DNA from: Caldilineae bacterium
Lineage (GTDB): Bacteria; Chloroflexota; Anaerolineae; Epilineales; Epilineaceae
Reading direction: 5' to 3'
DNA length: 52,573 nucleotides
NCBI GenBank assembly: GCA_020634625.1
Contig: JACKBJ010000022.1
Coordinates: 1-52,573 of the forward strand
In this document: piece by piece, positions 25,112-33,230 of the stretch
How positions within the stretch are numbered: position 1 is the stretch's first letter
Layout: each line of letters begins with the position of its first letter
Translations under genes and position numbers: made by a program
The notes under the pieces: model-generated
What the model saw: only the letters and a program-made list of their open reading frames with translations
Databases searched by the model: none
What the model was told of the DNA's origin: nothing

Positions 25112-28100
25112 ATGCGCCCGTACCTGGCCCTCATCGCCCTGCTCTGCGCGGCCCTGGCCCTGACCCTGGCCGGGCCGGGCGGCCGGAGCCGGGCTTCGGC
25201 CGACCCGGGGCGCATCGCCGCCGCCTGTCGGAGCACCAACCCCTACCTGGTGAGCAGCCTGTTGGCCCGGGCCGAGGACCCGGGCCTGCGCGACGCCCAG
25301 CCGGCGCTGCTGCTCTTCCGCGACGCGGCCGATGCCGCGCCCGAGCCGGCGCTCGCGCTGGCCAGCCAGGCGGAGGTCGGCGACGTCTACGGTCTGGCCT
25401 TCGATGCCGGGCGGGGACGCGTGTACGCGGCGGCCTACCATCGGGCTGGCGGCAGCTACGGCCCGGGCGGCCCGGGCGCGATCTACCAGGTCGACCTGGC
25501 CAGCGGCGCGGTGGAGCTGCTGGCCAGCCTGCCGGCCGGTCCCGACCGGCACGCGGAGGCCGCCGTCGGCGCGGTGGCCGGCGCGGAGCGGGATCCGAGC
25601 GTCGACGCGGCCTGGGTCGGCAAGGCCGCCCTGGGCGACCTCGAGATCGTCGACGGCGGCGCCGCCCTGGTCGCGGTGAACCTGCACGATGGCCAGCTCT
25701 ACCGCATCGGGCTGCCCGACGGCGCCATGCTCGGCCACTTCGCCCATGGCGCGGCGCGCGAGCGCTGGGGCCCGGATGCGCGCGCCTTCGGCCTGGGCTA
25801 CCGGGAGGGCTGGCTCTACCACGGCCTGGTCGACTCGCGCGAGCGCGACATCGACCTGGGCATCCTCGAAGCGCGCGTCTACCGCTCGCGGGTGGACGGC
25901 AGCGGCATGGAGTCGGTGCTGCGGGTGGGTCTGCAGGTCGGTGGGCAATACAGCCGGCCGGTGCCCTGGCTGCCCTGGGACGACGCCGCCACGGGCCGCA
26001 TCGACGACGCGCCGATGCTGGTCGACATCGAGTTCGACGGCGCCGGCGACCCGATCCTGGGTCTGCGCGACCGCCAGGCCGACATGGTGCCGGCCTGCAT
26101 CTGGAGCCCCGACTGCGGACCGGCCGGGCCCAGCGCCGGCGACGTTCTGCCCGCGCGGCCCCGGGCGGGCGGCAACGGCTTCGAGGTCATCCGCCAGCCG
26201 CCCTGGTATCGCGATACCGGGCCGGACGACGTCGAGCTGGGCTGGGGCGGCCTGGCGCGTCTGCCGGGCATCGACCTGCTGGTCATGCCCGGGCGCTCGG
26301 ACGCCGGGCCGGCGACCCAGGTCGCCGGACGGCTCACGGCCTATTGGCTGGACAACAACGCCGGATATCGGGTGCGGTCCGAGCCGCTCTTCGAGGCGCC
26401 GGCGGGCCTGGTCGACGTGGCGCCGGGCGACATCGAGGTGGCTTGCGCGCTGGACGCCGGCCAGGACCCCGAGCTGGCCGCGACGCTGACCGCCGAGGCG
26501 GCCGGCGTGCAGGCGACCTTGACGGCCGAGGTGGCGGCCATCGCCACCGCCACGGCCGAGCAGCGCGGCATCGTTCGCGCCACCCAGCTGGTCCCGACCC
26601 AGACCGCGCACGCGCCGACCCAGTCGGCCCGATCCACCCTGGTGCGCGAGACCGCGACCGCGCTGGCGCCGACCCTGGCCGCCGAGCTGGCGACGCGGGC
26701 CCCCGCCGCGACGCTGGCCGCGGCCACCCGTGCCGCGCACATCCCCAAGCTGACGGCGGTCGCACCGACGGCCAACGCCGTGGCCACCCAGGGCGCGGCG
26801 GTGCAGCCGCCGGCGGCGCCCAGCGCCACGGCATTCGCCCGTGCCTACGCCGAGATCTCGGCCAGCTGCGGCGGCGACCGGCCCTTCCTGGCCACCACCA
26901 ACTTCGTGCCGATGCTCGATGGGGGCGGCAAGGCCTACTCGCGCAGCTGGCTGGCCGGACAGCCGGCGGTGATCGCCTTCAACGACACTGATGCCGACGA
27001 CCTGAGCAAGCACCACACCCTGGCCTGGCAACCCGAGGTGGGTGCCGTCTTCGGGGTGGCGCAGGACCTCGAGCGCGATCATGTCTACGTCAGCGCCTAC
27101 GACAAGCGCCTGGCCGAGTACGGCCCGCTCGGGCCGGGCGGCATCTACCGCATCGAGCTGGACAGCGGCATCGTGCGGCCCTGGGCCTGGGCCTACGCCG
27201 GCTTCGACAACCACCGCTTCGACAACTCCTTCGACCAGCTGGCCGGCAGCTCGGTCGGCCTGGTCGCCTGGGGCGACATCGAGCTCGACGCCGAGGCCAC
27301 CCAGCTCTTCGCGGTCAACCTCTTCGATCGCATGATCTACCGCTACCGCGTGCCGAGCGGCGAGCTGATCGAGGCCTTCCCACATGGCGCCGCCGGCGAG
27401 GCCTGGGCCGAGGACGCCCGGCCCTTCGGCCTGGCCTGGCGCGACGGCTGGCTCTACCACGGGCTGGTGGACAGCCTGGCGCGGGCGACCGAGAAGACGG
27501 TGGGCCGGCCGCGCCCGCTGCAGGCCTTCGTCTACCGCTCGCGGCCCGACGGCAGCCAGATGGAGGAGGTCGCGCGGGTCGATCTGGACTACGGGCGCCA
27601 GCCGGCCTGGGAGCCCTGGTTGATCCGCCAGAACGACGGCGAGGACCGCAACCAGCCGATGCTGGTCGACATCGAGTTCCGCGAGGACGGCGACCTGGTC
27701 TTGGGCCTGCGCGACCGCCAGGCCGACGCGCGCATCCTGGGGGCGGCCTCGGGCGACATGGTCCTGACGATGGACGCCGGCAGCGGCCGCTACATCCCGC
27801 TGACCGTGCCCGAGTTCTACCAGGACAACCTGCTGCATGCCGAGTCCTCCTGGGGCACGCTGGCCTCGATGCCCTGGCTCGACCAGGTCGTGTCGACGGC
27901 CATCGACCCGGTCACCATCTACTCGGGCGGCGCGGCCTGGTTCGACAACATCAGCGGCTATGCCTTCGCCCGCGAGACGGTCTACGCCGGGGCCAACGTC
28001 ACCTTCGGCAAGGCGGCCGGCCTGGGCGACATCGAGGCGCTGTGCTTCGCCCTGACGCCCACGCCGACGGCGACGCACACGCCGACGCAGGCCGACTCGC

Positions 28101-28864
28101 CCACGCCCTCGGCCACGCCGACGGCCAGCGTCACCGCCTCGCTGACGCCCTCGATCACTCCCACCGCGACGCCCAGCGAGTACATCATCTACATCCCCTT
28201 CATCGACGCCGCCAAGTGCGTGCCGGAGGCCATCTTCACCGACGCGGTGCTGGTGCTGGACATGTCGACGTCGATGTACCGCCAGACCCGAGGCGGACGC
28301 AGCAAGCACGAGGCGGCCATCGAGGCCGCGCGGCTCTTCGTGAGCCTGATGGATCTCGAGCCCGATCGGCGGGGCGCCCACGACCGGGTGGGGATCGTCG
28401 GCTTCAACGATCGCGCCTGGACCGAGGTCGGGCTCTCGAACGACCGGGCCGCGGTCGACGCGGGGCTGGATCGCCTGCTGGACAAGGTGGCCGAGGGCAC
28501 GCGGCTCGACCTGGCGCTGGAGGAGGGCCAGGCCGTGCTGGACCGCGGACCTCGGGTCGGGAACAACCAGCCGGTGATGATCCTGCTGACCGACGGCCTG
28601 CCCAACCGCGTGCCCTTCGGCCCTGGCTCGAAGCACCCCGAGTGCGACCGGCAGGAATGCACGGTGCTGCACTATGCCGACCGGGCCAAGGCGGCCGGCA
28701 CCCGGCTCTTCGCGGTTGGATTGGGATTGCGCGACGACGTGCTCGACGCGCTGCTGGCGGCGGCGGCTTCGAGCACGGGTGACTTCTATTTCGCGCCGGA
28801 TGGCGAGGACCTGGCGGACATCTACCGGGGCATCGCCGGCCGGTTGACCGAATGTCCGGACTGA
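25112..28864 (+). CDS. secreted protein with two propeller-like domains and one VWA domain
   Basis: A 1250-residue paralog of the protein at 2827-5676. After a signal peptide (about 1-34) come two copies of the same propeller-like domain (about 35-450 and 585-980), each beginning with a C-x3-[N/D]P[Y/F]L motif and containing GDIE and LGLRDRQAD signatures. An Ala/Thr-rich, low-complexity segment (about 455-570) separates them. A Thr/Pro linker and YIIYIPF then lead to a single VWA domain with DMSTS at 1050-1054, GTRLD and LTDGLPN. AGGAGG lies just before the ATG. The role is probably extracellular adhesion or scaffolding; the ligand is unknown. It probably forms a unit with the small membrane protein before it and the CAP protein after it. 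Confidence 0.85.
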   Translation: MRPYLALIALLCAALALTLAGPGGRSRASADPGRIAAACRSTNPYLVSSLLARAEDPGLRDAQPALLLFRDAADAAPEPALALASQAEVGDVYGLAFDAGRGRVYAAAYHRAGGSYGPGGPGAIYQVDLASGAVELLASLPAGPDRHAEAAVGAVAGAERDPSVDAAWVGKAALGDLEIVDGGAALVAVNLHDGQLYRIGLPDGAMLGHFAHGAARERWGPDARAFGLGYREGWLYHGLVDSRERDIDLGILEARVYRSRVDGSGMESVLRVGLQVGGQYSRPVPWLPWDDAATGRIDDAPMLVDIEFDGAGDPILGLRDRQADMVPACIWSPDCGPAGPSAGDVLPARPRAGGNGFEVIRQPPWYRDTGPDDVELGWGGLARLPGIDLLVMPGRSDAGPATQVAGRLTAYWLDNNAGYRVRSEPLFEAPAGLVDVAPGDIEVACALDAGQDPELAATLTAEAAGVQATLTAEVAAIATATAEQRGIVRATQLVPTQTAHAPTQSARSTLVRETATALAPTLAAELATRAPAATLAAATRAAHIPKLTAVAPTANAVATQGAAVQPPAAPSATAFARAYAEISASCGGDRPFLATTNFVPMLDGGGKAYSRSWLAGQPAVIAFNDTDADDLSKHHTLAWQPEVGAVFGVAQDLERDHVYVSAYDKRLAEYGPLGPGGIYRIELDSGIVRPWAWAYAGFDNHRFDNSFDQLAGSSVGLVAWGDIELDAEATQLFAVNLFDRMIYRYRVPSGELIEAFPHGAAGEAWAEDARPFGLAWRDGWLYHGLVDSLARATEKTVGRPRPLQAFVYRSRPDGSQMEEVARVDLDYGRQPAWEPWLIRQNDGEDRNQPMLVDIEFREDGDLVLGLRDRQADARILGAASGDMVLTMDAGSGRYIPLTVPEFYQDNLLHAESSWGTLASMPWLDQVVSTAIDPVTIYSGGAAWFDNISGYAFARETVYAGANVTFGKAAGLGDIEALCFALTPTPTATHTPTQADSPTPSATPTASVTASLTPSITPTATPSEYIIYIPFIDAAKCVPEAIFTDAVLVLDMSTSMYRQTRGGRSKHEAAIEAARLFVSLMDLEPDRRGAHDRVGIVGFNDRAWTEVGLSNDRAAVDAGLDRLLDKVAEGTRLDLALEEGQAVLDRGPRVGNNQPVMILLTDGLPNRVPFGPGSKHPECDRQECTVLHYADRAKAAGTRLFAVGLGLRDDVLDALLAAAASSTGDFYFAPDGEDLADIYRGIAGRLTECPD
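28051..28179 (+). repeat. Thr/Pro/Ala linker coding repeat
   Basis: Degenerate ACG-CCC/ACG-GCG repeats encode the Thr-Pro linker before the VWA domain, analogous to 4177-4296 in the paralog. Confidence 0.75.
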
Positions 28865-28913
28865 CGCTTGCCCGAGCGATGCGAGGCACGCCGGGCGAAA
28901 GGGAGGCAGGTCG

Positions 28914-30053
28914 ATGAAGCAGGTGAAGCGGTCGCGGGCCTGGGCAGGGCCCCTGCTGGGCATGCTGGGAGGCATCGGCCTGGTCCTGGCCATCGCGGCG
29001 GGCGTTCCGGCGCGAGCCCAGGAAGGCTTGGAGGTGCGGGTCTACCTGCCGCTGGGGCTGCGCGCCAACGGCGGACCCTTCGTGGCGCGCACGGCCCAGC
29101 CGGCGACCGCCACGCCCAGCCCGACGCCGGAGCCCACCGAGCCGCCCGAGCCCTCGGCCACGCCGGAGCCCACCGATCCGCCCAGCCCCACGCCGACGCC
29201 GACCCAGAGCCTGCCGCCCTGGCAGGCGCGGGTGCACTACCACCGCGCGCTGGCCAACCTGCCCGGCGTGACCGTCAACCCGGACTGGGACCGTGGCGGC
29301 GCGCTGCACGCGAAGTACATGGTCAAGACCGACCACGTCGCGCACGACGAGCAGACCAACAGCCCCTGGTACACGCCCGAGGGCCGCGAGGCGGCCCAGC
29401 TGGGCAACATCTACGTCTTCAGCCGGCCCGACAAGACCGCCGCCGATGCGGTCGACGGTTGGATGACCGCGCCCTTCCACCAGATCGCCGTGCTCGACCC
29501 GGAGCTGCAGGTCAGCGGCTACGGCGACTACGGCGAGGCGGTCGGCACCTGGCAGTTCGGCGCCACGCTGAGCGTGCTGCGCGGCCGGCCGGGCGTCGCC
29601 GACGGGGTGCGCTTCCCGATCCGCTACCCGGAAGACGGCCGCACGCTGCCCTTCCTGTCCTTCAACGGCAACGAGTCGCCGGATCCGCTGCCCAGCTGCC
29701 TCGGCTACACCGCGCCGACCGGGCCGCCGCTGGTGCTGATGCTCGGCGCCGGCGACGTGACGCCGAACGTGCGCAGCACGATGCTGGCCGAGGTCGGCGG
29801 CGGCCAGCTGCCGGTCTGCAGCTTCGACGAGACCAACTTCAAGCATTCCAACAGCGGCCAGCGCGACCTGGGCCGGGCGATCCTCAACTCGCGCGACGCC
29901 ATCATCGTCCTGCCCAAGTCGCCGCTGAAGGCCGGTACCGAGTACCGGGTCACGATCGTCAACGGCGGCGACACCCATAGCTGGACCTTCCGCACCGCCG
30001 GTCGGGCGGAGCTGGTCGACGTCGATCCGGACGGGCGAGCGCTCTTGCGCTGA
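28914..30053 (+). CDS. secreted CAP/SCP-domain protein
   Basis: 379 residues. A signal peptide (about 1-36, ending ARAQ) is followed directly by VYLPLGLRANGG, then a Pro/Thr/Glu-rich spacer (about 63-102). A CAP (SCP/PR1-like) domain follows, with HYHRALANLPGVTVN, a LHAKYMVKTDHVAHDE segment and GNIYVF, and an APFHQIAVLDP stretch that supplies the second conserved His. The C-terminal ~150 residues are beta-rich and may be an Ig-like domain. Bacterial CAP proteins are secreted and mostly of unknown activity. GGGAGG supports the ATG at 28914. It ends convergently with the PEP-CTERM membrane protein gene. Confidence 0.85.
   Translation: MKQVKRSRAWAGPLLGMLGGIGLVLAIAAGVPARAQEGLEVRVYLPLGLRANGGPFVARTAQPATATPSPTPEPTEPPEPSATPEPTDPPSPTPTPTQSLPPWQARVHYHRALANLPGVTVNPDWDRGGALHAKYMVKTDHVAHDEQTNSPWYTPEGREAAQLGNIYVFSRPDKTAADAVDGWMTAPFHQIAVLDPELQVSGYGDYGEAVGTWQFGATLSVLRGRPGVADGVRFPIRYPEDGRTLPFLSFNGNESPDPLPSCLGYTAPTGPPLVLMLGAGDVTPNVRSTMLAEVGGGQLPVCSFDETNFKHSNSGQRDLGRAILNSRDAIIVLPKSPLKAGTEYRVTIVNGGDTHSWTFRTAGRAELVDVDPDGRALLR
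29101..29216 (+). repeat. Pro/Thr/Glu linker coding repeat
   Basis: Repeated CCG-ACG-CCG-GAG-CCC-ACC units encode the spacer between the YLPL motif and the CAP domain. Confidence 0.7.
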
Positions 30054-30060
30054 GCGGGAG

Positions 30061-30079
30061 CGCGCTCCGGCGGAGCGCG
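30061..30079. terminator. hairpin between convergent genes
   Basis: CGCGCTCCG (30061-30069) and CGGAGCGCG (30071-30079) form a compact stem between the CAP gene stop and the stop of the minus-strand membrane protein; probable bidirectional terminator. Confidence 0.55.
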
Positions 30080-30080
30080 G

Positions 30081-33000
30081 CTAGGCGACCCGCCGCGGCA
30101 CCGGCCGGCGCAGGGGGCTGCGGACCTGCCAGAGCAACAGGCCGGCGGCGAGCAGCAGCAGGAGCCACTCCTCCGGCTCCGGGACGCCGGTCACCGCCAG
30201 CGGGCTCTCCGTGGTCTGACCCGCCGCCTCCAGCTCGCGCTCGAAGCGGTCGGGATCCTTCGACAGGGCGTCGAGGCGTTCGTGCTGGCGCGTGTTGACG
30301 AGCACGATCATCGACGAGTAGGGCGTCACGATGCCCTGCTCGGCGGCGATGGCCTGCAGCGCGTCCAGCGCTTCGATCCGGTCGAGCCGGCCACGGGCGG
30401 CGCGGGTCTCGGCCAGGATCAGGAAGCGTGCGGCCAGGGTGTCGAAGCCCGCCTCGTCGGCCGGTTGCGGTAGACCGCCCGCCCCGACGCCCGGGTCCTC
30501 CGGCGCACCGTCCTCCGGCGCCGAGATCGCGGTCGGCAGCGGCGCGGGCTCCGGCCGTGACGGCAGGGCGGGCTCGGGCAGCCGATCGACGCTGCCCGCG
30601 AGCTCGGCGGTCGGGACGACCGACCAGACGTAGCCGTCGATCAGGTCGCGCGCGAGCGTCCCGGGGACGCCGCCCTCGGACCCGGCACGCCGGGCGAAGT
30701 CGATGCGCGACAGCGCCGCGGCGAGGCTGCCGGCCATGCCGCCGCCCGAGGCCTGGATGGCGGCCAGGGTGCCGTCGTCGTAGCCCAGCGGGATCTGCCC
30801 GTCGAGGTGGACCAGCCAAAGCGGCGCCGCCGGGATCGGGACGGCGCGCTCACTGGCGCCCAGCTCGAAGCCGCTGCCGTCGGTCAGCACCAGGACGGCA
30901 TCGTGCTGGCGGCCCTCGGCCAGCGCGTCGTACTGCAGCAGCAGCTCGGCCGGGTTCTGGCCGCCGAAGTAGAGCAGCCCGGCCGGGTCGAAGCCGGTCG
31001 GGTCCAGGCGCCGCGGCGCCTGGCCGCTGTAGGCCGAGGTGGCCTGGTAGAGCTCGAGGCTGCCGCCCTGGTCGGCCACCCGCGCCCGCGCGGCGTCGAC
31101 CGCGGCCGCGAGGGCCTCACGATGGACCGCCATGCTGCGCGAGCTGTCGATGACCAGCGCCAGGCGCAGGGGCCCGGCCGACGCTGCCAGGTCGTTGGCG
31201 TCGGCCGGCCGGGCCAGCACGCTGCGGCCGTCGGCCAGGTCGATCCGATGGCTGGTCGGCCGCGTCATCGCGCTGGCCGGCAGGGCCGCGGGCAGCCAGT
31301 CGCTGCTGGCATCCCGGAAGATCCGGACGCCCGACTGATCGAAGAAGGTCTCGCTGTCCCAGTAGACGTTGCGGTGATCGGCCAGGCGCGGCAGCGGCCA
31401 GACGGCCCCGCCGGCCGGGTCGGCCTCGGCCAGGACCGCGTAGCGCAGCCAGAGGTGCATCGGCGTCGGGTCGGCCTCGAAGCTCCGCTGCGTCTCCCCG
31501 TTCCACTCGATGCGCCGGGGCTCGATCGGGAAGACCCGCAGCCGATACTGCCGCGGCCCGATCTGCTCCAACAGGGCCGGGTCGACCCTGCGCTGGACCT
31601 CTTCGCGGTAGAGCTGCTGCGCCGCCCCGCGTGGCGCCACCCGGAAGGCGCTGCGGGCCTCGCGGTCGGCGCTCTCGCCGAGCCAGAGGCCGGTCAGCAC
31701 CGCCGACTCGGGCAGGCTGAACCAGTAGATCAGCTCCTGACGCTCGAAGGTCCGGTTGCGATAGGCTTCGTGCAGCTCGATCTCGGCCCAGTCGCCGTGT
31801 TCGACGACCTCGATCGCCTGCGATTCGAGCCAGACCTCACGGTCGTCGACCGCCAGGCGGGCGGTGGTGGCCTGGTCGATGTTCCAGGTCGACTGCACCG
31901 CGCGCACGATCTCGGGGCGCTCGGCCCGGTCGATCGGGGCGTCGAAGAAGGCCGCGTAGCGCTCGGCCGCCAGGCCGGGCTCCTCGACGAAGGCGGCGTT
32001 CTGCCAGTCGGGCAGGCCGCTGTCGGCGTGGTCTTCCACCGGCTGGTAGAGCAGCGGGCTGGCCAGCCGCTCGTAGAGCGCGGTGATGCGCTCGGCCCGT
32101 TCCGGTGCGAGCGCGAGCGGCCCGTTGCGGTACAGATCGGCCACGTGCCGCACCTCGCCCCGCGCGCTGAAGTAGCGCTCGCGGGCCAGGTAGGCGTTCA
32201 GCAGGCCGGCGCGGATCGCGTCTGACTCGGCCAGCAGCGCGCGGGCCTCGGCCGGCGTCGTCGGCGGCGCCTCGAGCAGCGCGAAGGCGCGCTGCTGCGG
32301 CTGCCGGGTGGCGCCGACGAAGGCCAACGCCAGCAGGGCAAGGGTGCCGGCCGCCAGCGCCGCCGGCCGCCAGCGGGCGTAGCGGGCCGCGAGCAGGCAC
32401 ATGCCCTGCCACCAGGCCCGCAGGTAGAGCAGGCTCACGGCCAGCGGCATCCCCACCAGCAGGCTGGCGGTATAGGCGGCCAGCGGGACGCCGAGAATCG
32501 CCAACGGCAGCGCCAGCCATTGGATGTCGAGCAGGTCGCGCCACCGGAAGTCGCGCAGCGCCTGCCACCAGGCGCTCAGGATCTCGCGCCACTCGAAGCG
32601 GATCGTGTGCAGCAGCTCGGCGGCCAGGTCCACCATGCCCGCGGCCAGGGGCAGGGCGTAGAAGGCGATCCAGACCGCGGCGTAGAGGCCGGCCGCCAGC
32701 AGCAGGGTCAGGCCGACTACCCGCAGGTGCTCGAGCAGCGGGCCGCGCTCGCCGGGCCGGGTGTCGAGCAGCTGCCACAGGTAGCTCAGGACGCCCAGGC
32801 CGGCCATGCCCAGCAGCAGCGCCATGGCCGGCGTCATCTGGCGCACCGCGAAGAAGCGCAGGCCGACCAGCAGCATCAGCGGTGCCTCCACGCCATAGCC
32901 CAGCGCGAAGAGGCGCCGCGGCTGCGCGCGCAGCCGCGGCAGCCACAAGGCCAGGGCCAGGATCAGGACCGGGATGGCGACCAGGACCAGGCCGGTGATC

Positions 33001-33197
33001 AGGAAGGCCGCCGGCAGCTCGCCCGAGGCGAAGGCCGATAGGAGCTGCGGCAGCAGGCTCGGCGCGAAGCCGAGGACCATGAAGGCCAGGAAGACCAGGT
33101 TCCAGGACCAGAAGAGCCCGGCGGCCAGGCCGTCGATGGCGGCCGAGCGATCGAGGTGGCGGACGCGGAAGCCGAGGGACCGGAGGGGCTGGATCAC
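30081..33197 (-). CDS. PEP-CTERM integral membrane protein with VIT and VWA domains (TIGR02921-like)
   Basis: 1038 residues. About 11 hydrophobic helices fill the N-terminal third (to about residue 310). A VIT-like domain (about 450-555) is followed by a VWA-like domain with the partial metal site D684-S-S-R-S. The C-terminus is a tripartite PEP-CTERM signal: VPEPEEW from about residue 1005, a Leu-rich helix, and an Arg-rich tail. Exosortases recognise such signals. The GTG start at 33197 has AGGAG 7 bases upstream. The gene follows the exosortase by 33 bases, so the pair is an operon. This pairing of a membrane VIT-VWA protein with exosortase O matches what I recall of the TIGR02921/XrtO association; the function of the protein itself is unknown. 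Confidence 0.85.
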   Translation of the reverse strand: MIQPLRSLGFRVRHLDRSAAIDGLAAGLFWSWNLVFLAFMVLGFAPSLLPQLLSAFASGELPAAFLITGLVLVAIPVLILALALWLPRLRAQPRRLFALGYGVEAPLMLLVGLRFFAVRQMTPAMALLLGMAGLGVLSYLWQLLDTRPGERGPLLEHLRVVGLTLLLAAGLYAAVWIAFYALPLAAGMVDLAAELLHTIRFEWREILSAWWQALRDFRWRDLLDIQWLALPLAILGVPLAAYTASLLVGMPLAVSLLYLRAWWQGMCLLAARYARWRPAALAAGTLALLALAFVGATRQPQQRAFALLEAPPTTPAEARALLAESDAIRAGLLNAYLARERYFSARGEVRHVADLYRNGPLALAPERAERITALYERLASPLLYQPVEDHADSGLPDWQNAAFVEEPGLAAERYAAFFDAPIDRAERPEIVRAVQSTWNIDQATTARLAVDDREVWLESQAIEVVEHGDWAEIELHEAYRNRTFERQELIYWFSLPESAVLTGLWLGESADREARSAFRVAPRGAAQQLYREEVQRRVDPALLEQIGPRQYRLRVFPIEPRRIEWNGETQRSFEADPTPMHLWLRYAVLAEADPAGGAVWPLPRLADHRNVYWDSETFFDQSGVRIFRDASSDWLPAALPASAMTRPTSHRIDLADGRSVLARPADANDLAASAGPLRLALVIDSSRSMAVHREALAAAVDAARARVADQGGSLELYQATSAYSGQAPRRLDPTGFDPAGLLYFGGQNPAELLLQYDALAEGRQHDAVLVLTDGSGFELGASERAVPIPAAPLWLVHLDGQIPLGYDDGTLAAIQASGGGMAGSLAAALSRIDFARRAGSEGGVPGTLARDLIDGYVWSVVPTAELAGSVDRLPEPALPSRPEPAPLPTAISAPEDGAPEDPGVGAGGLPQPADEAGFDTLAARFLILAETRAARGRLDRIEALDALQAIAAEQGIVTPYSSMIVLVNTRQHERLDALSKDPDRFERELEAAGQTTESPLAVTGVPEPEEWLLLLLAAGLLLWQVRSPLRRPVPRRVA

Positions 33198-33230
33198 GAG
33201 GGGGCTCCTGAGCGGGTGGGGTCGGCGAGC

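Noticed and set aside
24968..28993. Very long open frame antisense to the second VWA gene
   Set aside because: It is Arg/Gly/Val-rich with no domains and mirrors the real gene; high GC content removes stop codons from antisense frames. The same applies to long antisense frames over the helicase, both subtilisins and the transketolase genes.
30081..30190. PEP-CTERM-like tail as an ordinary membrane helix
   Set aside because: The VPEPEEW motif, Leu-rich helix and basic tail at the extreme C-terminus beside an exosortase gene fit a sorting signal much better than a random helix.
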